Positions 25,715-33,111 of a DNA stretch of 64,000 bases are shown here, in pieces (position 1 is the first letter of the stretch; each line of letters opens with the position of its first letter). Below the pieces are notes generated by a model that did no database searches, was not told where the DNA came from, and was given only the letters and a program-made list of their open reading frames with translations. Origin of the DNA: Haliscomenobacter sp. (lineage in GTDB: Bacteria; Bacteroidota; Bacteroidia; Chitinophagales; Saprospiraceae). The stretch spans positions 62,001-126,000 of the forward strand of contig JADJPL010000011.1 of assembly GCA_016713275.1 (NCBI GenBank), given 5' to 3'. The position numbers and the translations under genes are program-made.

Positions 25715-26010
25715 GCTAATCTTGTGGGGTTTTCCCCAAAAAAAAATTGGGGGGGGCCCCCGCCGCCGGGGCGCCGGCCCCCCCGGGGGTTTTTGCCCCC
25801 CCCCCCAAAAAAAAAAAAAAAAGGGCCCCTTTCGCCTTGGGCTCCGAAAAGCCTCGCTTTATGGGCTTCAACCGCTTGGAAACCGGTCGTTGCGTTTAAC
25901 CTTGCCAAGCGGTTGATCCCTAAGGCGATCCCGTTCAAGAACGGGATCGGGTTTCGCTGGGAGGGCAATATACGGACAAGCCGTAGTTATAAAAATGCTA
26001 CAAGATAGCT
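25715..26010. mobile_element. MITE-like element family 2, copy A (homopolymer-rich)
   Basis: Ends GCTAATCTTGTGGGGTTTT and the inverse AAAAATGCTACAAGATAGC form imperfect terminal repeats. The right 60 bases (GAGGGCAATATACGGACAAGCCGTAGTTAT) recur, inverted, at 46712-46904. The interior 25738-25823 is a chain of G, C and A homopolymers, including a 12-C and a 16-A run. It also holds two inverted repeats (CAACCGCTTGG at 25869 with CCAAGCGGTTG at 25905, and a perfect 22-base palindrome at 25927-25948). The 538-base gap 25600-26137 holds nothing else recognisable except the pheS promoter region. Confidence 0.7.
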
Positions 26011-26084
26011 CCTAAACTGGTGCAATTTTTATTTCCCGCAAACACCAAATGTAAGGGAAAAAGGAGCAAACGCCATATTTTGCC

Positions 26085-26092
26085 TACCTTTG
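26085..26092 (+). promoter_or_regulatory. Putative -7 element for pheS
   Basis: TACCTTTG, a full match to TAnnTTTG, ends 45 bases before the chosen pheS start. No clear -33 box was found. Confidence 0.45.
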
Positions 26093-26137
26093 TTGTCCGT
26101 TGAAAAGGGCTGGTCCGCCCGCAAAAACGAATGGATT

Positions 26138-27175
26138 ATGTCAGTTGATGCAATGACCCAAGTGAAGGAACTCCTTCAGGAAATCGAAAACGCCAACCCG
26201 CAAGGGCCGGAAGCCGTAGAACAATTTCGCGTGCGCTTCGTTGGAACCAAAAACATCCTCAAGCCCCTCATGGGGGAAATCCGGAACGTTCCCGGGGAAC
26301 TCAAGCGCGATTTCGGCCAGTTGATCAACCAGGCCAAAACCCTGGCAGAAGCGAAGTTTGAAGTATTCCGCCTCCAGGCTGAAGTAGCTGCAGAAGAAGC
26401 GCAGGCGCAAAACCTCGACCTCACCGCCCCGGGAGAACCGCTGGACCTCGGCTCCAGGCACCCGGTTTCCATCACCCTGAACCGCATTATTCAAATTTTC
26501 GAACGCATCGGGTTCGTGGTAGCGGAAGAACGGGAGATCGAGGACGACTGGCACAACTTCTCCGCCATGAACACCCCGGAAGATCACCCTGCCCGGGATA
26601 TGCAGGATACCTATTACCTGCTGAACAGCGCCGAAATGCTGCTCCGTACCCATACTTCCTCGGTGCAGGCCCGGGTGATGACCACCCAGAAGCCGCCGAT
26701 CCGGATCATCGCTCCGGGGCGCGTTTACCGCAATGAGACCATCTCTGCGCGCTCGCATTGCCAGTTTCATCAGGTCGAAGGGCTGTATATCGACAAAGGC
26801 GTTTCGTTCGCCGATATGAAACAAACCCTTTATTATTTCGCCCAGGAAATGTATGGGCCCCATACGAAAATCCGCCTGCGCCCCTCGTTCTTCCCGTTCA
26901 CCGAACCCAGTGCCGAAATGGACGTCTCTTGCTTTATTTGCAACAGCAAGGGATGCAATGTCTGTAAATATTCCGGCTGGGTGGAGATCATGGGCTGCGG
27001 GATGGTAGACCCCCAGGTGCTGATCAATTGCGGTATCGACCCGGAGGTCTACAGCGGTTTCGCCTTCGGTATGGGGATCGAACGCCAGGCCATGATGTTG
27101 TACACCATTACCGATATCCGCCTGCTCTTTGAAAACGACGTGCGGTTCCTTAAACAGTTCAGCAAAGCACTCTGA
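26138..27175 (+). CDS. pheS: Phenylalanyl-tRNA synthetase alpha subunit
   Basis: Catalytic subunit of the PheRS heterotetramer, charging tRNA-Phe. Start placed at MSVDAMTQVKELLQEIE because the upstream codons overlap the promoter. The N-terminal coiled-coil (about residues 1-85) and class II motifs are visible: motif 2 TIRIIAPGRVYRNETISARSH-like (RVYRNETISARSHCQFHQVEG), the acceptor-binding FTEPSAEMDVSC with a Cys-rich CFICNSKGCNVCKYSGW loop, and motif 3 SGFAFGMGIERQAMMLY. At 345 aa the length is normal. The beta subunit gene is not in the window. A heptamer repeat begins right after the TGA stop. Confidence 0.96.
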   Translation: MSVDAMTQVKELLQEIENANPQGPEAVEQFRVRFVGTKNILKPLMGEIRNVPGELKRDFGQLINQAKTLAEAKFEVFRLQAEVAAEEAQAQNLDLTAPGEPLDLGSRHPVSITLNRIIQIFERIGFVVAEEREIEDDWHNFSAMNTPEDHPARDMQDTYYLLNSAEMLLRTHTSSVQARVMTTQKPPIRIIAPGRVYRNETISARSHCQFHQVEGLYIDKGVSFADMKQTLYYFAQEMYGPHTKIRLRPSFFPFTEPSAEMDVSCFICNSKGCNVCKYSGWVEIMGCGMVDPQVLINCGIDPEVYSGFAFGMGIERQAMMLYTITDIRLLFENDVRFLKQFSKAL

Positions 27176-27206
27176 CGAGGTACGAGGTACGATGTACGAG
27201 GTGTGA
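27176..27206. repeat. Heptamer tandem repeat (TACGAGG/TACGATG)
   Basis: CGAGG TACGAGG TACGATG TACGAGG TGTG starts on the base after the pheS stop. It is complementary to the run at 27492-27590. Between them (27207-27491) lies a long inverted repeat. The whole 430-base gap to hisS is therefore repetitive. Confidence 0.8.
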
Positions 27207-27302
27207 TTTAATAAGCAAGGGATATTAGAAGTTATATCAAAGCCCTTTTCAGGGAGCGGGTGGTATTCCTTCACCCCATTGCAAAGGATGACAACGGACT
27301 TT

Positions 27303-27384
27303 CCCCCTTTGAAGGGGGTTAGGGGGATGAAGGTTTTGGGATGCTGTTGAAAAGGTTCATCACCCCGACCCCCTTCAAAGGGGG
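27303..27384. repeat. Long inverted repeat (CCCCCTTTGAAGGGGGT arms)
   Basis: Left arm CCCCCTTTGAAGGGGGTTAG (27303-27330 with flank) and right arm TCACCCCGACCCCCTTCAAA (27360-27384 with flank) are complementary over about 25 bases. Each arm is itself palindromic at its CCCCCTTTGAAGGGGG core. The flank GGGGGAGAACGCCATATTC at 27380 recurs inverted at 25695-25713 next to MITE family 2, so the two loci share a repeat ancestor. Confidence 0.75.
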
Positions 27385-27491
27385 AGAACGCCATATTCGA
27401 TAGTTTCGAAATGGATATTAAGTGAGTGAATGACAACTGGTACATTCTGGGGCCCTTTACGGATACAAGCTCCTCGAAACCTAAAAATTCA

Positions 27492-27590
27492 GTACCTCGT
27501 AAATCGTACATCATACCTCGTACCTCGTACATCGTAAACCGTAAACCGTAAACCGTAAACCGTAAACCGTACACCGTACATCGTACATCG
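27492..27590. repeat. Heptamer tandem repeat (TAAACCG / TACATCG / TACCTCG)
   Basis: About 14 units: TACCTCG, TAAATCG, TACATCA, TACCTCG twice, TACATCG, then five TAAACCG, TACACCG and two TACATCG. The first half complements the run after pheS. It ends 15 bases before the hisS start. Confidence 0.88.
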
Positions 27591-27605
27591 AATAAACTAT
27601 TGACC

Positions 27606-28961
27606 ATGAAACCCAGCATACCCAAAGGTACGCGCGACTTTTCACCTGAACAGGTATACAAACGCAATTACCTTTTCGACGCGATCAAATCGGTGTTTAT
27701 CAAATATGGCTATCAGCCCATCGAAACGCCGGTGATGGAGAACCTGTCGACCCTCACCGGAAAGTATGGGGAAGAGGGCGACCGGCTGTTATTCAAGGTG
27801 CTGAACAACGGCGATTATTTGGCAGAAGCGGATACATCGGCTCTTGATGCCCGCGATTCCCGGCGGCTTACGGCCTCTATTTCCAAACGCGGCCTCCGGT
27901 ACGACCTCACCGTGCCGTTTGCCCGGTTTGTGGTGATGCACCTGAACGAGATTCCCATGCCGTTCAAACGGTACCAGATCCAGCCGGTATGGCGGGGCGA
28001 CCGGCCTGCAAAGGGCCGTTATCAGGAATTTTTTCAATGCGATGCGGATGTGGTTGGCTCCGAGTCGTTGGTCTATGAAGCGGAGCTCGTCCAGATTTAC
28101 GACGAAGTCTTCGCCCGCCTCGGCTTGCCGGTGACGATCAAAGTGAACAACCGCAAGGTGCTGGCTGCCATCGCTGAAGTGGCCGGTATTCCGGATCAGC
28201 TGACCAGCATGACGGTGGCTATTGATAAATTGGATAAAATAGGCCAGGAAGGCGTTCGTAAGGAAATGGCAGAGAGAGGTATTCCCGAATCGGCTGTTGC
28301 CAAAATTGAACAAATTCTGGAGGCCAAGACCCTGGAGACCCTGGAAGTACTCCTTGCCGGGAATGCGTCCGGGGAAAAAGGAATTGCGGAACTTCGAACG
28401 TTGTTTGCCTACCTCGATCCCTGGGCCTCCTCTGGTAACTCCCTGGAATTCGACCCGACGTTGGCCAGGGGCCTGAACTACTACACCGGCTGTATTTTTG
28501 AAGTGCAGGGCAAGGCGGTCCAAATGGGAAGCCTGGGTGGTGGCGGCCGCTACGACAACCTCACCGGAGTATTTGGTTTGCCGGATGTGCCGGGGGTGGG
28601 TATCTCTTTTGGCGCCGAACGCATTTACGACGTCATGGAAGAACAGGGCTTGTTTCCTTCGGAAGCTTCCGATCAACTGAAGCTCCTCTTTGCCGCGTTC
28701 GACGAACAGACCCATCAATTTGCGTTTCGCCTACTAACCGAGGTCAGAAAAGCTGGTATTTGCGCGGAGATCTACCCCGATCCGGTCAAGTTGAAAAAGC
28801 AACTGAAATACGCCAACGACCGGAGCGTGCCTTTTGTGGCGCTGATTGGAGACTCCGAGATGCAAACCGGACAGATTGCGCTCAAGGACATGGTGCAAGG
28901 AACCCAGGAATCCTTGACGTTGGATGCGTTGATTGAAAAAATGAAATCCCAGACCCGCTGA
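27606..28961 (+). CDS. hisS: Histidyl-tRNA synthetase
   Basis: Class II synthetase charging tRNA-His. ATG at 27606 chosen over an in-frame TTG two codons earlier. Motif 1 region GYQPIETPVMENL, motif 2 FKRYQIQPVWRGDRPAKGRYQEFFQCDADVVG, the histidine motif ARGLNYYTGCIFEV and motif 3 VPGVGISFGAERIYDVM are all present. The C-terminal about 95 residues are the anticodon-binding domain. At 451 aa the length is normal. gatA starts two bases after the stop, so the two are co-transcribed. The upstream gap is filled with heptamer repeats and no promoter was recognised. Confidence 0.96.
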   Translation: MKPSIPKGTRDFSPEQVYKRNYLFDAIKSVFIKYGYQPIETPVMENLSTLTGKYGEEGDRLLFKVLNNGDYLAEADTSALDARDSRRLTASISKRGLRYDLTVPFARFVVMHLNEIPMPFKRYQIQPVWRGDRPAKGRYQEFFQCDADVVGSESLVYEAELVQIYDEVFARLGLPVTIKVNNRKVLAAIAEVAGIPDQLTSMTVAIDKLDKIGQEGVRKEMAERGIPESAVAKIEQILEAKTLETLEVLLAGNASGEKGIAELRTLFAYLDPWASSGNSLEFDPTLARGLNYYTGCIFEVQGKAVQMGSLGGGGRYDNLTGVFGLPDVPGVGISFGAERIYDVMEEQGLFPSEASDQLKLLFAAFDEQTHQFAFRLLTEVRKAGICAEIYPDPVKLKKQLKYANDRSVPFVALIGDSEMQTGQIALKDMVQGTQESLTLDALIEKMKSQTR

Positions 28962-28963
28962 CA

Positions 28964-30421
28964 ATGGAGGCTTACCGGAGTTTACAATCGATCAAAGACG
29001 GCCTGAAGCGCGGCGAGCTCACCCTTTCGGCGCTGGTGGAGGGGTATTTGGCCCGCATGGAAGCCACCCGCGATCTGAATATCTACGTGGAAGTTTTTGC
29101 AGCCGAGGCCAAAGCGCGGGCGAAAACGCTGGACGAACAATACGCCAAAGATCCGGCAGGCGCCGGACCGCTTCACGGCTTGGTCGTGTCGATCAAGGAT
29201 GTGATCTGTTATGCCGGACATCAGGTGACCGGTGGGTCCAAGATACTGGAAGGGTTTCGCTCCCTGTTTTCATCTACGGCCGTAGAGCGTTTGCTGAACG
29301 CAGGAGCGATCATCCTGGGCCGCGTGAATTGCGACGAATTCGCCATGGGATCTACCAACGAAACGTCGGTGTATGGGCCAACCCGTCATGGCGCCGACCC
29401 CTCTAAAATTCCGGGCGGATCGTCTGGCGCTTCGGCGGTATCGGTGCAGACCGGCACTTGTCTGGCGTCTTTGGGCTCGGACACCGGAGGGTCGGTGCGG
29501 CAGCCTGCGGCGTTTTGCGGCGTAGTGGGATTTAAACCGAGCTACGGGCGCATTTCCCGGCATGGGTTGCTGGCTTACGGTTCTTCTTTTGACCAGATCG
29601 GCATTCTGGCCCATCACGTGGAGGACGTCGCTAAGGTATTGGAGTGCATTGCGGGTCCGGATGCCTACGACAGCACCGCGATTCCCGACCCGCCGGAGGC
29701 TTATTCCTCGAGTTTGGCGTTTCAAGGTCCTGCCCGGATCGCGTACCTGGATACGGCGATCAATCACCCCAATCTGGATCCTGGCGTACGGAACCGCTCC
29801 CTCCACCTGATCGGATGGCTTCGCGAAGCGGGGCATACGGTGGAGGAAGTTTCGTTTGAATACCTGGACTACCTGATCCCCGCCTACTACGTGCTGACCA
29901 CGGCGGAAGCGTCGTCGAATTTATCTCGATACGACGGGATGCGGTTTGGGTACCGGAGCAAAGAGGCGGGCAGTCTGGAAGCCACGTATAAAAAATCGCG
30001 TACCGAGGGGTTTGGAAGAGAGGTTAAGCGCCGGATCATGCTGGGCGCTTTTGTGCTGAGTTCGGGGTATTACGATGCCTATTACAGCCGGGCGCAAAAG
30101 GTGCGCCGGTTGATCCGGGACCGGACGGAAGCGATCCTGAAGGAATACGATTTTATTTTGATGCCTACAGCGCCGGGAACCGCCTGGAACCTGGGCGAAA
30201 GCCTGGAGGACCCGGTAACCATGTACCTGGCCGATGTGTTTACGGTCCAGGCCAATATGGCGGGCATTCCGGCGATCGCGCTTCCTGCCGGGTTGCACGA
30301 AAACGGACTGCCCATTGGGATCCAGTTCATGGCTGGTTTTGGGCAGGAAGGCCGTCTGTTGGCTTTCGGCCATTATTTTCAGAACCATTATCCTGTTCCA
30401 GATGCCGAAACCGACCGTTAG
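28964..30421 (+). CDS. gatA: Glutamyl/aspartyl-tRNA amidotransferase subunit A (amidase family)
   Basis: Glutaminase subunit of GatCAB, which converts Glu-tRNA-Gln to Gln-tRNA-Gln. The amidase signature GGSSGASAVSVQTGTCLASLGSDTGGS contains the cis-Ser and nucleophile Ser, with the catalytic Lys upstream in GLVVSIKDVIC. KPSYGRISRHGLLAYGSSFDQ is diagnostic for GatA rather than a generic amidase. At 485 aa the length is normal. It follows hisS by two bases and overlaps the next gene by 20 bases. gatB and gatC are not in the window. Confidence 0.94.
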   Translation: MEAYRSLQSIKDGLKRGELTLSALVEGYLARMEATRDLNIYVEVFAAEAKARAKTLDEQYAKDPAGAGPLHGLVVSIKDVICYAGHQVTGGSKILEGFRSLFSSTAVERLLNAGAIILGRVNCDEFAMGSTNETSVYGPTRHGADPSKIPGGSSGASAVSVQTGTCLASLGSDTGGSVRQPAAFCGVVGFKPSYGRISRHGLLAYGSSFDQIGILAHHVEDVAKVLECIAGPDAYDSTAIPDPPEAYSSSLAFQGPARIAYLDTAINHPNLDPGVRNRSLHLIGWLREAGHTVEEVSFEYLDYLIPAYYVLTTAEASSNLSRYDGMRFGYRSKEAGSLEATYKKSRTEGFGREVKRRIMLGAFVLSSGYYDAYYSRAQKVRRLIRDRTEAILKEYDFILMPTAPGTAWNLGESLEDPVTMYLADVFTVQANMAGIPAIALPAGLHENGLPIGIQFMAGFGQEGRLLAFGHYFQNHYPVPDAETDR

Positions 30422-31099
30422 GATTTTGTCCGTATGGACGGCCGGATTGGCCTTGCTGGTATTCGCCTGCCGCGAGGAGGTTTCCCAGGAAAAGACGCCT
30501 CATGTCTTTGCGGAAGCTTTTGTGCGTTTCTCTCTCCAGAGAACGAATACAAAGCGCAGATCATGTTTTTTGAAGGCGATTCGGTAGGGAATGCCCGCCC
30601 AAAGAAACTGGCGTCGGGCGTGCGTTTTCAAGGTCAATCGATGCGGGAAAAAGCGCTGGGATCTTATGCTATTCGCTATGAACGCTTGCAGCCAGGGCCT
30701 TATACAGGAAGGCATGTGTTTGAATTTCAGGATGATGCTGGAAGAAAACGGAGCGTGGTTCTGAGCATGGCCGGGATCAAGCAAATGCGCATGGAATCGC
30801 CGTTGAGGCTGAAAACAGGGGGCGTGCTATCGATGGAAGCGCAATCGCTCCAGCCGGGAGAAACGCTGTTGCTGTTGTTTACCGATGAAGCAGGCGATAC
30901 CTTCTCGGTAACGTTGGCCGAAGGGTTTTCCGGGGACCGGGCTGTCCTGACTTCCAGCCAGCTAAGCGGTATGCACCCCGGGACGTACGAACTCTATCTG
31001 GTTAAAAAGCAGGAACTGAAAACCACCCGTCAAAACCGTACGGTACTTTCGGCTATAGAATATTATTCTCCCATCCAGGAGGTCGTCGTGGAGCCCTAA
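30402..31099 (+). CDS. Lipoprotein of unknown function (frameshifted)
   Basis: Begins MPKPTVRILSVWTAGLALLVFACREE, a lipoprotein signal with lipobox VFAC, inside the last 20 bases of gatA, which suggests translational coupling. At about 30535 a single-base shift in TCTCTCTCC moves the frame, and the protein continues PENEYKAQIMFFEGDSVGN to 31099. The remainder is beta-rich (GSYAIRYERLQPGPYTGRHVFEF, LQPGETLLLLFTDEAGDTF) and may form two Ig-like domains. Joined length is about 232 aa. I do not recognise the family. The position after gatA suggests shared transcription rather than shared function. Confidence 0.7.
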
Positions 31100-31113
31100 G
31101 CAGACGCGTTGGG

Positions 31114-31630
31114 CTACGGCTGGGTTGCTGCAGGATCGAGATCGAGCGCCCGCAATCGCCTGTTTTTCCCAAACCGCATTTTCCGGTACTTGAAAAGCTT
31201 GGGCAATAGCCAGGAGGTTGCTACGGAAGTTCCCGTAACCGCCGCATCCGACCATTCATACTGCGTGTCGGGGTTGCCGTCGGTAGCTGTGCCGATCAAC
31301 GCAAACCCTGACCACCCTGCCCCAAACCAGAGCAACTGCCGGCTCACGCTTCGGGGCCATCCCAACTCCCATCGGAACGCCCGAATTTTGTCTACTTTGA
31401 TATACCGGTTGTGAAAAAGTACGATGCTGTCCTCAGGAAGCAGGTTGATGATCTCCCCGCTATACCAGATCGGGTCACCGTGCAGCTGATACGTCAGCAC
31501 CGTGCCGATGGATAATTTTGGGTGCGCGCGCTACCCAAACGCTCTATTTGGAGCACTTTCTGCGCATGCACTGATCCCAGGGAATAAAGCCCAGAAGCAG
31601 CAGGAAAAAGCGTAATGGTTGAAAGGACAT
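31114..31630 (-). CDS. Uncharacterised protein with signal peptide (multiple frameshifts)
   Basis: The clear coding part is 31114-31500, which reads LTYQLHGDPIWYSGEIINLL to RALDLDPAATQP and includes one hydrophobic stretch (LLWFGAGWSGFALIGTA). Upstream, an ATG at 31630 opens MSFQPLRFFLLLLG, a signal-peptide start, and the segment LYSLGSVHAQKVLQIERLG follows in another frame. At least two frame changes (near 31585 and 31545) are needed to join these to the main part. Joined length is about 170 aa. I do not recognise the family. It is convergent with the preceding lipoprotein. It is either a decaying gene or a badly read stretch; the heptamer repeat at its 5' end supports local sequence difficulty. 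Confidence 0.55.
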
Positions 31631-31693
31631 AAGGAGCAGGGATTAGAGAGCAGGGATTAGGGAGCAACGTAATCCCTGCTCCCTAATCCCTAC
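31631..31693. repeat. Heptamer tandem repeats in an inverted arrangement (GGGATTA/GGGAGCA)
   Basis: AGGAGCA GGGATTA GAGAGCA GGGATTA GGGAGCA, a short ACG spacer, then TAATCCC TGCTCCC TAATCCC TA. The two halves pair to make a compact hairpin. Same unit family as 20979-21007, 40623-40640 and 53314-53331. Confidence 0.88.
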
Positions 31694-31740
31694 TAAAGAC
31701 CGATTATTTTAAAAAAAGGTTCGTACAAAAATAGATTAAT

Positions 31741-31820
31741 CCTCTACCTCCTCCTTCTCCTCCACATCCTCCACATCCTCTACATCCTCTACATCCTCTA
31801 CATCCTCTACATCCTCTCTA
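31741..31820. repeat. Nonamer tandem repeat (CCTCTACAT)
   Basis: About eight CCTCTACAT or CCTCCACAT units in 31741-31820, preceded by a CT-rich stretch. The period is 9 here instead of 7. The run overlaps the rnpA 3' end and supplies its TAG stop codon. Confidence 0.85.
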
Positions 31821-32201
31821 CCCCCTTCTCCCCAATTTTTTTACCAGCCGGATCATTGCTTCCTCGATGGCGGAGTAAGGAAGCTGTTCGGTTGCGGTAT
31901 ACAGGATCATGAGTGCGATGGGTTTTGGGGGAGGGGTTTGGGTTGGCTGGAGCCGGTGTTTGTTCAGGCGAAAGGCTTCGCGGACCTGCCTCCGGATGCG
32001 GTTGCGGTCTGCTGCTTTGGGGAAACGTTTTTTGGGCACGCTAACCGTCATTTGGAAGGGACAGTTGCCGGGGAGTTGTTCCACCTCAATCCAAACGGCC
32101 CGCAGGGGATACATGCCGAAGGAATTCCCGGTTTTAAAGAGGTTTCCGATGGTTTTCCGGCTTTTCAAGCGTTCGTTAGGTCGAAAAGTGAATGCAGGCA
32201 T
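31818..32201 (-). CDS. rnpA: Ribonuclease P protein component
   Basis: Protein subunit of RNase P that assists the catalytic RNA in maturing tRNA 5' ends. The start MPAFTFRPNERLKSRK fits the family; the longer frame to 32390 has an unrelated N-terminus overlapping radC. The RNR-type signature KKRFPKAADRNRIRRQVREAFR sits at about residues 60-80. At 127 aa the length is normal. Unlike many bacteria, no rpmH (L34) or yidC is adjacent. It is divergent from radC with 79 bases between the starts. The last codon and stop lie at the edge of a nonamer repeat. Confidence 0.9.
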   Translation of the reverse strand: MPAFTFRPNERLKSRKTIGNLFKTGNSFGMYPLRAVWIEVEQLPGNCPFQMTVSVPKKRFPKAADRNRIRRQVREAFRLNKHRLQPTQTPPPKPIALMILYTATEQLPYSAIEEAMIRLVKKLGRRG

Positions 32202-32280
32202 GGAATGGGTCTTGCGGTTTGGAGGTTTCGCTGTACTATGGAAAGGTATATTTTTATTGGCATAAAAAGAACCCAATTCA

Positions 32281-33006
32281 ATGGAACAAAAAACCCTGGT
32301 AATGCAAAACGGATATTCAAAGGAAAAACTGACGATCAAATGCCTGGCCAAAGAAGACCGCCCCAGGGAAAAATTCCAGTCCGCAGGCAAGAAAGCGCTT
32401 ACGGATGCGGAGTTGCTGGCTATCCTGGTAGGCTCGGGTTCGAGGGATGAAAATGCCCTCGTGCTTTCTCAGCGGATTCTGCATTCGGTTGGGCATGACC
32501 TCAACAACCTGGGCAAATGCAGCATCAGGGACCTGACCCGGTTTAAAGGAATTGGCTCGACCAAAGCGACGCTGATCGCCGCAGCGCTGGAACTTGGCCG
32601 CAGGAGGCAAACCGCAGAACTGCCTGCGAAACATCAGGTGCGGTCCAGCCAGGATGCGTTTCAGTCCCTTTTTCCCTCGCTGGCCGATCTGCCCCATGAA
32701 GAGTTTTGGGTGTTGCTACTCAACCGCGCCAACCTGGTGATAGGCAAAGAACGGATTAGCGCCGGAGGCATTTCCGGAACGGTCGTAGATCCCAAGCTGG
32801 TTTTTCGCCGGGCAATTGAGTATTCCGCCTGTTCGGTGGTGTTGAGCCATAACCATCCATCGGGAAATCTGCAGCCAAGCCAGGCCGATCTGGAGCTGAC
32901 CAAAAAACTGCAGCAGGCAGGAGATGCGCTGGAAGTGCTGGTACTGGATCACCTCATTGTGTCGGAGAAAGGATACCTCAGTTTTGCAGACGAGGGCTTG
33001 CTATGA
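32281..33006 (+). CDS. radC: DNA repair-associated protein RadC (JAMM domain)
   Basis: JAB1/MPN metalloprotein-fold protein. The N-terminal helix-hairpin-helix part (SAGKKALTDAELLAILVGSGS, then LTRFKGIGSTKATLIAAALELGRR) precedes the JAMM domain with the zinc motif SHNHPSGNLQPSQAD and the upstream glutamate region EEFWVLLLNRAN. At 241 aa the length is typical. The historical repair role is doubtful in the literature and the biochemical activity is not settled. The MsbA-like exporter starts about 105 bases downstream with its own -7 box. Confidence 0.93.
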   Translation: MEQKTLVMQNGYSKEKLTIKCLAKEDRPREKFQSAGKKALTDAELLAILVGSGSRDENALVLSQRILHSVGHDLNNLGKCSIRDLTRFKGIGSTKATLIAAALELGRRRQTAELPAKHQVRSSQDAFQSLFPSLADLPHEEFWVLLLNRANLVIGKERISAGGISGTVVDPKLVFRRAIEYSACSVVLSHNHPSGNLQPSQADLELTKKLQQAGDALEVLVLDHLIVSEKGYLSFADEGLL

Positions 33007-33072
33007 AGCGGCGTTTTTTATGGTTTTGGGAAAGGCGTTGCAACTATATGCGGGAAAAGCTGTTTTTCATTT

Positions 33073-33080
33073 TACTTTTG
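33073..33080 (+). promoter_or_regulatory. Putative -7 element for the ABC exporter
   Basis: TACTTTTG, a full TAnnTTTG match, ending 31 bases before the proposed TTG start at 33112. No matching -33 box. Confidence 0.45.
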
Positions 33081-33111
33081 CGGAATTAGATTACTCATAA
33101 CCCGGCAGAAA

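Noticed and set aside
25927..25948. Perfect 22-base palindrome as a tRNA or terminator
   Set aside because: There is no cloverleaf and no T-run; it lies within a MITE-like element.
25694..26008. Proline- and lysine-rich 104 aa open frame
   Set aside because: It translates homopolymer runs and a MITE end, with no protein-like composition.
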